Assembly (NCBI RefSeq): GCF_026151205.1
Contig: NC_087080.1
Location: 9,079,720-9,143,719, forward strand
Reading direction: 5' to 3'
DNA: 64,000 nt
Source: Bolinopsis microptera
Taxonomy: Eukaryota > Ctenophora > Tentaculata > Lobata > Bolinopsidae
Under the pieces are notes generated by a model that saw nothing but the letters and a program-made list of their open reading frames with translations, did no database searches and was not told where the DNA came from. Of the stretch, positions 55,626 through 64,000 are shown in pieces (position 1 is the first letter of the stretch; each line of letters starts with the position of its first letter). A program made the position numbers and the translations under genes.

Positions 55626-55682
55626 AATCTAAGTAAACTATAGGTAAAAATATAATATTAATCATAAGCTAAAATGTACTAA
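55626..55682. repeat. 57-bp direct repeat, left copy, flanking the Naiad element
   Basis: Identical to 59455-59511 over 57 bp, and outside it the two copies differ. Most simply a long target-site duplication. Confidence 0.9.
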
Positions 55683-55832
55683 TCTTTGTATTCTAAATGG
55701 GGAAAAAGAAGAAACATTGTCAGTCAGTCGAGAAAATTGTCAGTCAGGCTATATGGCAGCTTTGTAGATGTTGTGACTAAGCTAGTAGTGGTCCCAGGCT
55801 TGCGACTGGAATTGCGGTGTTAAATCGATTTA

Positions 55833-55961
55833 ATGGTACCAACGATCCACCTCCCACTTGTTGTTTGGTACTTAGCATTAATAGTGTTAGCTGTAGCCAT
55901 TTATAGCAAGAATCTTAAAACTAAAGGGGATGACAAGGAAAAGAGGAAGGAAAAAGAATAA
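55833..55961 (+). CDS. possible 42-aa membrane micro-protein
   Basis: MVPTIHLPLVVWYLALIVLA, VAIYSKN, then a charged tail (KGDDKEKRKEKE) and stop: one clear transmembrane helix with a basic/acidic C-terminus. It lies in the 3' region of the Naiad element on the opposite strand. It may be chance; no homologue is known to me. Confidence 0.2.
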   Translation: MVPTIHLPLVVWYLALIVLAVAIYSKNLKTKGDDKEKRKEKE

Positions 55962-56193
55962 CGGGACAAACAATTAATTAAAGTATTTATAGGAGCATTA
56001 GATATTGTAATTACAAGCTTCAATAATAAATCACTGACTAAAACTTCTAATTAAAATGACACTTGGTACGCTCGCCCATTTTCACTGGTCAGTCTGAACT
56101 TCGGTTTAGCACGTTGTACACTTATTCACCTAAGTTTCAGAATTTGTTCAGTTTATCAGAGTTAGTACCCGTGTTTCAATAAATCAAAAGATA

Positions 56194-58968
56194 TCAGGGG
56201 AGTTCTTTAATAATGTTACGGTCATCTAGAATACCGAACTTCCTGAAAACGTTATCATATTTCCTCAGACAACGTTTAATGCCTTTAATCAGTCTATCAC
56301 GGCTATATCCTCTATCAATTAGAATTTTGAATATTTTGTGAAGATGGGAGGTAAAGATATCCAATCTAGTGCAAACATTACCATATCTAAGAACTTGACT
56401 TGAAAAAACGTTGTAGCCAACCTCGGTTGGGATGTTACTGTGAGGAAATGTAAGGGATACAACATGAAAATTAAAATCATCAGTTTTGTTATACACTGAT
56501 ATTTCTAGTCCTTCTGTGGAAATATTAATATTTAAATCAAGGTAGTTAATGATTTTATTATTGGAACCAGCTCGCTCCATCTCCAATGAATTAGGATAAA
56601 TATCTTTAATCAATTTATGAAAGTAAAGGTAGTTAATAATAGATAAATCGTCAACATATCGTTTATTATTGGATAATATCTTTGCTAATCCCATTTTCTT
56701 TTCCTGAAGTAAACGTTTCATATAATTAAATTCCTTTTTGCCAACAGTGAGATCAGCTATAGGGGAACTTGAATTTCCACCCATAGGAATACCCTTGGTT
56801 TGTATGAATACAATCCCACCGAAGACGACATAAGTGTTATAAATAATAAATTTAACAGCCTCTTTTAGGTCATCTTGACTAAAGCAGGCATGAGAATCAT
56901 AGGTTTTATTGGAAAAGAAACATGTATTACTGTCTCTTTTAGAAATACAAATATATCTATTACGGTCTGAAAATATTAAATCAACAACTTCATTAATCAT
57001 ATTCTCTACTTCAATCAAGTCTAATCTGGTATAAAGAGTAGTAAAATCATATACTTGTATATTATAAACATCGCTATTTTTGATAGCTTCAAGGAATTCA
57101 CTTGAGGAATCTATGCTCCAAAACATGTTTATACCGCTGTTGTTGTAGATTGCCTCGCAGTATTTCTTGAAGTATTTCCTCAAAAGTTTCAGACAACAGT
57201 TAACTTGGACGTTAAGTTGTTTCGTAACGCAAAAACGGGCACCTGCAATGAACCTCGCCTTGTAAGGGTTCTTATGAAGCTTAGGGTTCCAGAAGATGCG
57301 TGCTAGTCGCAAGTTTTTATCTTCAACTTGTACATTAAATCTCTCCTTTAGACTCTCAGATATTTTATTGACATAATGAGTCTCGTCTTCGCTACAGGGT
57401 TTATATGTATCATTACCTATACATTCTAGAGTATTAGGATCAAAACCCATTTCATTGACAAGAGTTTTTACATAAAACTTTTTACAAATAAATGAAAAAT
57501 TACCAGAAGCTTTGTCGATACTACAAATAATGTATTTACTTTTCAGCAATTTAAGACTTCTTTTAACATCATCTTTTTCCAGTGTGTTTTCTTTTATTTC
57601 AAATGTTTCAGGAAAGTTTTTCTTGTAATATTCAATACGATTGGAAACTATTGATAACACTTTTTCCTTCCAATCGCTGAACTTTACTTCTTTTTGACAG
57701 TACTTTCTACTTTTTGATTTTATAAATTTATCGACAGCTTCGGTAACTGACATATATATCTCATCTGGAGATTTAAATGTGGGAATTCTGTATTTACAAC
57801 CGTAGGAAAGTACTTCCCTAAGTTCAACATTATCAACAATATCTAAATTACCAGTAACTACATGTCCATGAGGAGGATAATTGAAAGGGGAGGAGTGACA
57901 ATCGCATGGACTACCTAAAATAGATTTAATATCAGAAATAGAAAGTTTCTTTAAGAATGAAGCATAGTTACAAATAGAAAGACTTATAGGATCATTATAC
58001 TCATAATAAATCTGTAATGGTGTAAAAGACTGAATCAAAATGGGAAGCAAATCAATGACTGAAGTGTCAGAGAAAATAGATTTTAGGTTAAGATTATCAA
58101 TGAATTTGCAATTAAATGGAACAATTATAAATTCTCTATTACTGGATTCAGATTTGTTCTGATGGTATTTGGGGGAAAATGTTGAACAGAAAGAGGAACA
58201 TACGTTGTAAATCAATCCTGAATTATTTTGACTCAAAGAGTAGAGAGTGTCTAAATCTGATAAGCTATAACATTTTAATGTTTTGTATATGGAATGTTCT
58301 GAAGAGATGTTATCTTTCAGCCTGTTAATAACAGACTCTATGGTATCCAGAGACTTCTTAGGCTGAACTTTCTTCTTTCCATTCCCTCTGCCACGTTTGT
58401 ATCGAGCAATCTGTCCACTAAAATAATTCATAACCCGATCTTGGGAGATGTTGCCCGTTCCTTTCTTCTTGTCATTAAGACCAAGAGGGAATGCTGTCCC
58501 AAGCTTCTCTATCCAGTAATCCTCCAGGAGAAGTAAATCATTTTTGACATCGGTGGACATGTCAGAATCAACATAATCTACAATCTGTATGGAAGCATCT
58601 GAGAAGACGTGACCAGGAATATTAAAATGTTCATATAAAAATGTGGATGATTTGGCTTTGACACAATTTCTGTGGCCATTGACTCTTTTATGAAGTGGTT
58701 GAGTTGTTTCTCCAACATATTGTTTTTTACAGGTAGAACAGGTAATAACATAAATAACATTATTAGTTTTACAATTAAATATAAAATTTGTATGTCCAAA
58801 GATAAAATCATTATTAAAAGTACTGCTCCTAAATGTATTAACAGGATTAAAACTGTTGCAAGTGAGACAACCTCTACCATTGCAACATCTAAAAGTGCTA
58901 GAAAAAACATTACTAGGGGTTACCCATTTATTCAAGGATTTTGAGAAAAATTTACCATTACGTTTAAG
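56194..58968 (-). CDS. Naiad protein: GIY-YIG endonuclease plus reverse transcriptase
   Basis: The frame is open for over 900 codons. Numbering from 58935: GIY-YIG at about residues 58-90 (NVIYVITCSTCKKQYVGETT, then HKRVNGHR), including the CCHH zinc motif typical of Penelope-like endonucleases. An upstream CNGRGCLTC cluster precedes it. The linker has a CxC motif at about 342 (SPCDCHSSPFNYPPHGHVVT). RT motifs follow: KLHKNPYKARFIAG near 550, DFTTLYTRLD near 633, GIPMGGNSSSPIAD near 718 and KRYVDDLSIIN near 760 with the catalytic DD intact. No ATG occurs in the first 125 or so codons. The nearest in-frame ATG pair is at 58981-58986, separated by one TGA at 58969-58971. This could be a start-proximal stop, a recoded codon or a non-AUG start. 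Confidence 0.88.
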   Translation of the reverse strand, partial: LKRNGKFFSKSLNKWVTPSNVFSSTFRCCNGRGCLTCNSFNPVNTFRSSTFNNDFIFGHTNFIFNCKTNNVIYVITCSTCKKQYVGETTQPLHKRVNGHRNCVKAKSSTFLYEHFNIPGHVFSDASIQIVDYVDSDMSTDVKNDLLLLEDYWIEKLGTAFPLGLNDKKKGTGNISQDRVMNYFSGQIARYKRGRGNGKKKVQPKKSLDTIESVINRLKDNISSEHSIYKTLKCYSLSDLDTLYSLSQNNSGLIYNVCSSFCSTFSPKYHQNKSESSNREFIIVPFNCKFIDNLNLKSIFSDTSVIDLLPILIQSFTPLQIYYEYNDPISLSICNYASFLKKLSISDIKSILGSPCDCHSSPFNYPPHGHVVTGNLDIVDNVELREVLSYGCKYRIPTFKSPDEIYMSVTEAVDKFIKSKSRKYCQKEVKFSDWKEKVLSIVSNRIEYYKKNFPETFEIKENTLEKDDVKRSLKLLKSKYIICSIDKASGNFSFICKKFYVKTLVNEMGFDPNTLECIGNDTYKPCSEDETHYVNKISESLKERFNVQVEDKNLRLARIFWNPKLHKNPYKARFIAGARFCVTKQLNVQVNCCLKLLRKYFKKYCEAIYNNSGINMFWSIDSSSEFLEAIKNSDVYNIQVYDFTTLYTRLDLIEVENMINEVVDLIFSDRNRYICISKRDSNTCFFSNKTYDSHACFSQDDLKEAVKFIIYNTYVVFGGIVFIQTKGIPMGGNSSSPIADLTVGKKEFNYMKRLLQEKKMGLAKILSNNKRYVDDLSIINYLYFHKLIKDIYPNSLEMERAGSNNKIINYLDLNINISTEGLEISVYNKTDDFNFHVVSLTFPHSNIPTEVGYNVFSSQVLRYGNVCTRLDIFTSHLHKIFKILIDRGYSRDRLIKGIKRCLRKYDNVFRKFGILDDRNIIKELP

Positions 58969-59454
58969 TCAAGAAGGTAACATCATCCCTTTCGGCGTTT
59001 CCGCCTAGACCCAACGACTCGAGATAGGCCAAGGACAACGGGTCGGACATCAACCTATTGTCATGGGGCTGCCATGATTGGGCGGGCGTTAGATGTCATG
59101 AACCTAAATAGTTCTCCCACCGACGCAGTGTAGCCTGGCGAGATTCTTCGCGACCATAAAAATCTCTTAGAACCGGATCTTGCACTGCCGCTGTTTCTCG
59201 TACCGTAGCATGGCGGACAGCTCACGCCAGAAAATGAAATAAACAGGTAAATACAGGATAAATCAGGAGATGTATGTACAACAACAAGACTTCAAGGAGG
59301 GCGCCCAAGAAAACAAAGATCAACCAAATCTCGGAACCAATGGCCGGGAGAGATATAAATGTAATTATAGAGCAATATCAAGAAAAGCTATCAATTATGT
59401 ATCCAACGGGGCGGAAGAACCGACCACCAGTACTTGATACCATGATACGGACGT

Positions 59455-59511
59455 AATCTAAGTAAACTATAGGTAAAAATATAATATTAATCATAAGCTA
59501 AAATGTACTAA
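59455..59511. repeat. 57-bp direct repeat, right copy
   Basis: Identical to 55626-55682. Its right edge starts inside the GTTAGT donor of the 59.5-kb exon, so the insertion target was the first 57 bases of that intron. Confidence 0.9.
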
Positions 59512-59512
59512 C

Positions 59513-59631
59513 CCACCATAACCAAAGTGAAACCTATAGGTTTCATCATCTTTTTCGTTCTTTCTAGACGCCTGTGCACTGATAAATCTGTTTTCTGTAA
59601 GCTCATCACCAGCTACACAGGTTGCTATCAT
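59513..59631 (-). CDS. 5' exon of unknown gene carrying the Naiad intron
   Basis: Acceptor actttgcag, then MIATCVAGDELTENRFISAQ and DDETYRFHFGYGG at a GTTAGT donor in phase 2. The next exon begins at 55199 with the single base that completes this codon, so the pair splice correctly across the 4.3-kb intron holding the Naiad element and the pogo-like MITE. No domain recognised. Confidence 0.55.
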
Positions 59632-59859
59632 CTGCAAAGTTTATTTTTGTCAAAGAGAAAAACATTTCAGTTCAATTACAACTAAATCATATCACTATTA
59701 TAAACATGATAATATTTTTATAATTCTAGTACTATTAACGTTGGTAGAATAACGATAATTTATATTCAATATAACGTTAACAAGAGCCAAGGCAGATAAA
59801 GTTTTACCTAATTTATAATCAGGTCGCGTGGAACTATTTCGGTAAGCTCAGTCAGTATC

Positions 59860-60665
59860 TGAGCGTATTCAGGTGTACTCACTTGATAGTAATCAAGTGC
59901 TCCCAAACAAAACTGGAATAAATCATAGCATAACTTACGTTATGTATAACCAGTTCCTCTGTATATATTATATTGTATTCCTTTTTGCAGTGGTCTTACT
60001 TCTTGTGGTTCTGTTAGGATCAAGAAAAGTTTGAAAAAAGATTAAGAAATACGATGATCTAAATAAACATCAGTGTACCGGTGAAGCATATTAAGCAATG
60101 TGTTACGCTGACCGATCGCAAAATCCAGCAAGGTTCGAGCAGTACCTTGGGGCATGTTTCCAAAGCCATGCTTCGATAAACATAGTATATAGTCGTATGT
60201 TTGACTGGTTATTTCAAAGTCTCTATACGAGTCAATTTGATCTCCATACCCTTCTTAGTCCCTAAATGCAGTCGACATCAGCGTGGGGTAAGAAGCCCTC
60301 CCTGCTAATCTCCCTCCTTGTGCGAGGATGTTGGAGCACGAAATTTCATTATCTTGTGTTTTTATTTTAAATATTTTGATCTCTCAACAGTGCTTATCTA
60401 TAGCCAATAGGAGAATCCTCTCAGTAATGTTAAATTCTAAAAAGTAACCGATGGATTTTCGAAAGTAGCAGCTTTTGTGAATCAATTGATCAGTTGCAGT
60501 TAAATCTGTTGAACTGTTAAAATGCAGTCGACATCAGACGAGCAAACATTACCATTTTTACCCTGAACAGATAGCGTATCGAGAACTTCCTTTTTCATCG
60601 AGTCCGATTCTTCAAGGAAATCACAACATAATCCAATTGCCTTCTTTGCAATATCTTAATGTTTT
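59860..60665. repeat. duplicated locus, copy 2 (empty site)
   Basis: Matches parts of 53320-54510 in a different block order and without the 399-bp MITE. It contains the pseudo-copy of the terminal exon (60530-60660). No intact gene. Confidence 0.8.
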
Positions 60666-61418
60666 CATTGTCCAAAGTTGTTTGTTTATCCGATCAAATA
60701 CAATTAGGTTTAGTTGGTCATATGCCAGGAGGGACATTTATTTGAGATACTACGAGTCACTCCAAGCAAGCCATGTTTACCATTACAATGTACCGCTGTA
60801 GAGTGTAGACACTAGACAAGCTATCTGTTATAGTGATCATTAGCTCCTTTACCAATATCACCATGTATGTAACTGATTGTGTTGTGAACTGCTGCTTGTT
60901 CCCAGTAACGGGTATACAGTGAGGTATACAGTGAGGTATACAGTGAGGTATACAGTGAGGTATACCGTGAGACTGTTCCAATCATAATGACCACTCACTG
61001 TATACTATAAGACCTATAACCTGTATAAGTATAGTTGGTAGCTATACAATATACAACAATACTGTATTGTACAATACAGTATGATAATGTGATGATACTA
61101 ATTATGTATCTATATGATTTTATATCGTTCATTGTGGACTCAGTATTGTCGACTCAGTATTTTGTGATGTATTTGTGGTTTATTTGTTAGCAGTGCTGCT
61201 GTTCTTTAGTCTCTACACTGTCATGTACCTTAAATTGCTATCTATCTGCTGATATTAGGTTATCTTTCTGATTATAATACCGCAATAAGCTTGACCAATA
61301 ATCCGTATTTTCCTACATTATATACTATGTAATTTTAATTCCAAGTTATACTGAACTAGAACAGGATAACACAAGAACCAGATCGTGTTTGTAAGATTAC
61401 GATAAAGCAAGGGTCGAA
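60666..61418. promoter_or_regulatory. upstream region of the copper transporter
   Basis: 5' flank of the CTR1-like ATG. It holds the 12-bp repeat at 60909-60970 and AT-rich sequence. I see no TATA box or metal-response element that can be defended. Frames here are repeat artefacts or antisense shadows. Confidence 0.3.
60909..60970. repeat. 12-bp tandem repeat GAGGTATACAGT, five copies
   Basis: Five consecutive units, the last with one change, about 450 bp upstream of the copper transporter ATG. GTATAC is self-complementary. Confidence 0.9.
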
Positions 61419-63252
61419 ATGGAACTATCTGGGGACATGGACCACCATGACATGTCTGGTGATATGGACCAAGATACGGGTAAAATGGATACTGGTGGTG
61501 ATGCAATGGATCATGGTGGAACTGACATTTCACACGGGGTAACGTCTTGTTCTCTTGAAATATATTCCAAATTACAGGAAATGTTAATGGTTTGAAAACC
61601 CAGATTTTATTCGATTTTAAAACTAGAATATGTCACTATCCCAATACTCGTTGCCATATTTATAACAGATCTCAACACCCAGAGTATATTCTACGCGAGC
61701 CGTTACGCCAGCATACTGTTTAAAGGAGCAAACACCACCTCACCAGCCGGCCTCATCCTAGCAGTGGTTATCGTCCTGATAGTGTCCATAAGTTTCGAAG
61801 TGTTGCGGAGGTACAAGGCTTACTTTGACGACCCACTGGGAAAGTGCAAGTGTTTGTGTGGAGGCCAAGAAACTGTGGTTGTACAGATGAGAGGTGAGTT
61901 TTTTTTCAAATTTCACTAATTTCGTTACTTTTGGTCGTCAATATTTGTCCGTAGCAATAATCGTATTTGTAGGCTTCGGATTGTGCTTTGTGATTTTAAC
62001 GGTATGAAATTGGTCCGGTAAAATAAGTTACACTGTAAATTCGAACATATTGGACCATCTCTGTCACGGCTTTTAAGTGTATTTACATGTATATCACGCG
62101 CCTGCGTGAGACCTAATTCGAGACCTAAATTAGGTCTCGTGCGTGAGACCTAATTTCTCCGTTCGACCTAGCTACATCTTGGTGACAGTTACACTTCCAC
62201 ATTACAGGATCAGTTTTGGATGATAAACCTGGCGAGAAGACTTGTTGCCGAAAAGACGACGCTGTCATCTTACCCGGTACCTCTAAAAATGGTAACGCTG
62301 CTAAAAAGATACAGAAAATGTGTCTCAGGTATGTTTGTTTCATTCAAAATCATGATAAACAATAATAAAATGAAGTTTAAGAACACCTCTATTATATATA
62401 TATTATAGTCAGCAGTGTTTAATCTAGTCAATAATCCTACCACTTTTCGTCCAGGAATCCGATTTATAGATTTGGAGCTCAGTTTATTACAGAATAATTT
62501 ATGAGTGAAAATAATAAAATAACTAAATGATAAAATAACTGGTATGATATAAACAACATATATATCTAACAGTAAGACACGTGAAAGAATAATGAAACTT
62601 TTTCCCTAATCGGATTTGAAGTGATGCCGTTTTGGGTTGTCATTTTGTAAGGCACTATTTCACGCGAAATTGCCCAACTTTTTTAATCATCCTTTTTCCT
62701 GTAAAAGCTATTCTAATTTTCAATCTATTATATTTATCTAACTGTCCTAGGTGAAATCAAATTTCTATAGGCTGCTGTTAAAAAACGACAGCCGTGACGA
62801 AATTGTTATTTTGTAAGGCATGTTTTTTTGAAAGATTTCAAAGATGACAATTTTTATCGCCAAATTTACGGTTTTTCAATCAAATCAACCCCCGGGAAGA
62901 AAAATATACTTGTTGAACTACCTATCTGGATAATAAAACATGAACAAAACTCATTTTTGTACATTTCAGAGCCATCTCCTTTTTACTGTCATTTTGTAAG
63001 GCCGATACCCGTAAATAATAAAATAATAAAAACTAAATAATTTTCAGACACAGGACGATCTACACAGCAGTCTCAGTCACAGTCCACATGCTCTCCCTGA
63101 CCATCAGCTACTTCCTCATGCTGGTTGCCATGACATTCAACGTGTGGTTGTTCCTAGCTGTTATCTTAGGATCTGGTTTGGGGAAGCTAATTACCATGAC
63201 ACTGATGGAGTATAAAGAGGAAACTTCTCAATCGCACTGTAACATGCCCTGA
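61419..63252 (+). CDS. CTR1: high-affinity copper transporter, CTR1/SLC31 family
   Basis: Exons 61419-61538, 61683-61893, 62208-62328 and 63048-63252, all GT/AG, give 657 bp and 218 aa with phases 0, 1 and 2 closing exactly. The N-terminus is rich in Met/His/Asp (MELSGDMDHHDMSGDMDQDT), the extracellular copper-binding segment of the family. TM1 follows (SPAGLILAVVIVLIVSISFE), then a cytosolic loop with Cys/Lys (KCKCLCGG). TM2 has the MxxxM copper gate (YFLMLVAMTFN) and TM3 the GxxxG packing motif (GSGLGKL). It ends in SHCNMP. CTR proteins form trimers that take up Cu(I). A second AG at 61668 would give a frameshift, so 61683 is preferred. Intron 3 contains the MITE at 62537-63013. Confidence 0.92.
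62537..63013. mobile_element. second copy of the 3.8-kb MITE-like repeat, in intron 3
   Basis: Matches 3868-4346 in the same orientation with few changes, including three TGTCATTTTGTAAGGC-type motifs. AT-rich words (aaataataaaataa..taaa) stand on both sides and may be the target duplication. It ends only 35 bp before the exon 4 acceptor. Confidence 0.8.
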
Positions 63253-64000
63253 AAAAACATCTCCTAGCATGTTCAATGTTCTTATTTTACGATATATTGT
63301 TTGTTTTACCACAGTCAGAGGGAACACTAACAGATAAGGGGAGTTGGTCACAGTTATAAAAGTTTGGCTGTTTTAGTGATTCTTATTTAATATGAATTTT
63401 TGATTTTGCAGTCTTCGAAGATTTTAATTATAGGCTACAGCAGAGCCTATTGATAGCTGATGCCGGTACAACATCACTAGATTTTGAACAATTAATTTTG
63501 TTTAGACTTGATTAATTTATGTTTAACTTGTATTTCTTATAAAAACCATTTCAACATTCTTAAAAATCTGTTTACACTTTGCCAATACTTGTTCATATTT
63601 TCTGAAGTAAGCTTTTTCGACCGCAATCAAACTTCCAGCACCTCAATCGTATATTATGCGGGTGAGAAATTTCATCTTTAAAATCTGAAAATGGGAAGAT
63701 ATGATTTTTCAATTTTCTTCGGGATTTTGACTTCAGTACTTCAAATTTGGTTTCAAACCATCATCAGTTAACTGACTAATTGCTCTATGTGCAAAAATTT
63801 GTGTTCAGAAATTTTCATATTCGAAAATGGGACCGGATTTGGAAAATATGAATTTTCGTTTTGATGAAATTTTGCAGTGAGCTTCTCCGACCTCAATCAA
63901 ACTTCAACACCTCAGGCTCAATCTTCTCATATGCCATCTATAATTGACTGTCTAATTGGTTGCGGGTAAGAAATTCAGTCAATGGACTGACCCTGCCCGC
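63253..64000. other. 3' flank of the copper transporter
   Basis: 3' UTR and beyond. Two related words (ctccgacctcaatcaaacttc at 63880 and a variant near 63610) mark an imperfect local repeat. No further gene seen. Confidence 0.4.

Larger units (their letters stand above)
55683..59454 (-). mobile_element. Naiad-type Penelope-like element, about 3.77 kb
   Basis: The span between the identical 57-bp direct repeats. On the - strand: about 0.47 kb of leader, a 2.74-kb or longer open frame with GIY-YIG then RT, and about 0.5 kb of 3' region. An N-terminal endonuclease, a CxC linker and a C-terminal RT define the Naiad/Chlamys clade of Penelope-like elements. It lies in an intron of the unknown gene (exons 59514-59631 and 54.6-55.2 kb), same orientation. 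Identical flanks and an open frame suggest recent insertion. Confidence 0.85.

Noticed and set aside
58994-59005. Stem GGCG/CGCC with a GAAA loop followed by GAAA near the 5' side of the Naiad frame, resembling hammerhead ribozyme stem II
   Set aside because: The CUGANGA core is missing and no stem I or III can be drawn. N-terminal-endonuclease Penelope elements are also known to lack canonical hammerheads.
60757-60981. 74-aa frame with HCIP repeats
   Set aside because: It is the translation of the 12-bp tandem repeat and has no other support.
61318-61533. 71-aa - strand frame near the copper transporter start
   Set aside because: It is antisense to exon 1, whose Met/His/Asp codons give His/Pro on the other strand.

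Overview
This window is from a metazoan nuclear genome. It is AT-rich, has spliced genes, short isolated exons with GT/AG junctions, a eukaryotic tRNA-Ala, and many transposons. Two host genes can be named. A copper transporter of the CTR1/SLC31 family lies on the + strand at 61419-63252, in four exons whose phases close exactly. A TMEM245-like membrane protein lies on the - strand at about 46.2-49.7 kb and is interrupted by a retroelement. The mix of Penelope-like elements, pogo-, hAT-, Kolobok-, MULE- and mariner-like pieces, SINEs and foldback MITEs suggests an invertebrate. Composition alone does not separate sponge, cnidarian, flatworm or another phylum.

Layout. 0.3-3.35 kb: a two-exon pogo-type DDE transposase gene (837 aa as spliced) with a tRNA-derived SINE in its intron. 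3.8-4.35 kb: a MITE-like repeat, found again in intron 3 of the copper transporter. 6-8.6 kb: helicase and acidic-protein exon fragments and an exact 256-bp duplication. 9.24 kb: tRNA-Ala(TGC). 9.4-10.9 kb: a 5'-truncated LINE tail with RNase H. 11.18 kb: a perfect 29-bp palindrome. 12.0-15.4 kb: exons of an unknown gene, one split by a 2.16-kb non-coding retroposon with a 15-bp target duplication. 16-25.5 kb: a mosaic of direct duplications with zinc-finger, hAT, Kolobok-like and Penelope fragments. 25.5-31.9 kb: mostly non-coding, with zinc-knuckle exon copies and a 19-bp minisatellite. 32-40 kb: RecQ-like helicase and MULE-like transposase exon fragments, two foldback elements and poly-G tracts. 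40-46 kb: more duplicated exon fragments, a mariner-type HTH and a poly(A)-only insertion. 46.2-49.7 kb: TMEM245-like exons with a decayed canonical Penelope-like element (GIY-YIG after RT). 50.7-51.4 kb: a pogo/Tigger-type HTH fragment. 53.3-60.7 kb: an unknown spliced gene whose intron carries a long-open Naiad-type Penelope element (GIY-YIG before RT) bracketed by identical 57-bp direct repeats. Its neighbourhood is partly duplicated, and one copy keeps the empty site of a 399-bp hAT MITE. 61.4-63.25 kb: the copper transporter.

The most notable content is the pair of Penelope-like elements with opposite domain orders, both sitting in host genes. The Naiad copy looks recent: it has an unbroken 900-codon frame and identical flanking repeats. 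The other is old and broken, and its endonuclease frame runs straight into a TMEM245-like exon. Several insertions can be dated relative to local duplications because the window contains both filled and empty copies of the same site. Most remaining open frames are exon-sized pieces of unknown or transposon-derived proteins, and many are present two to four times.
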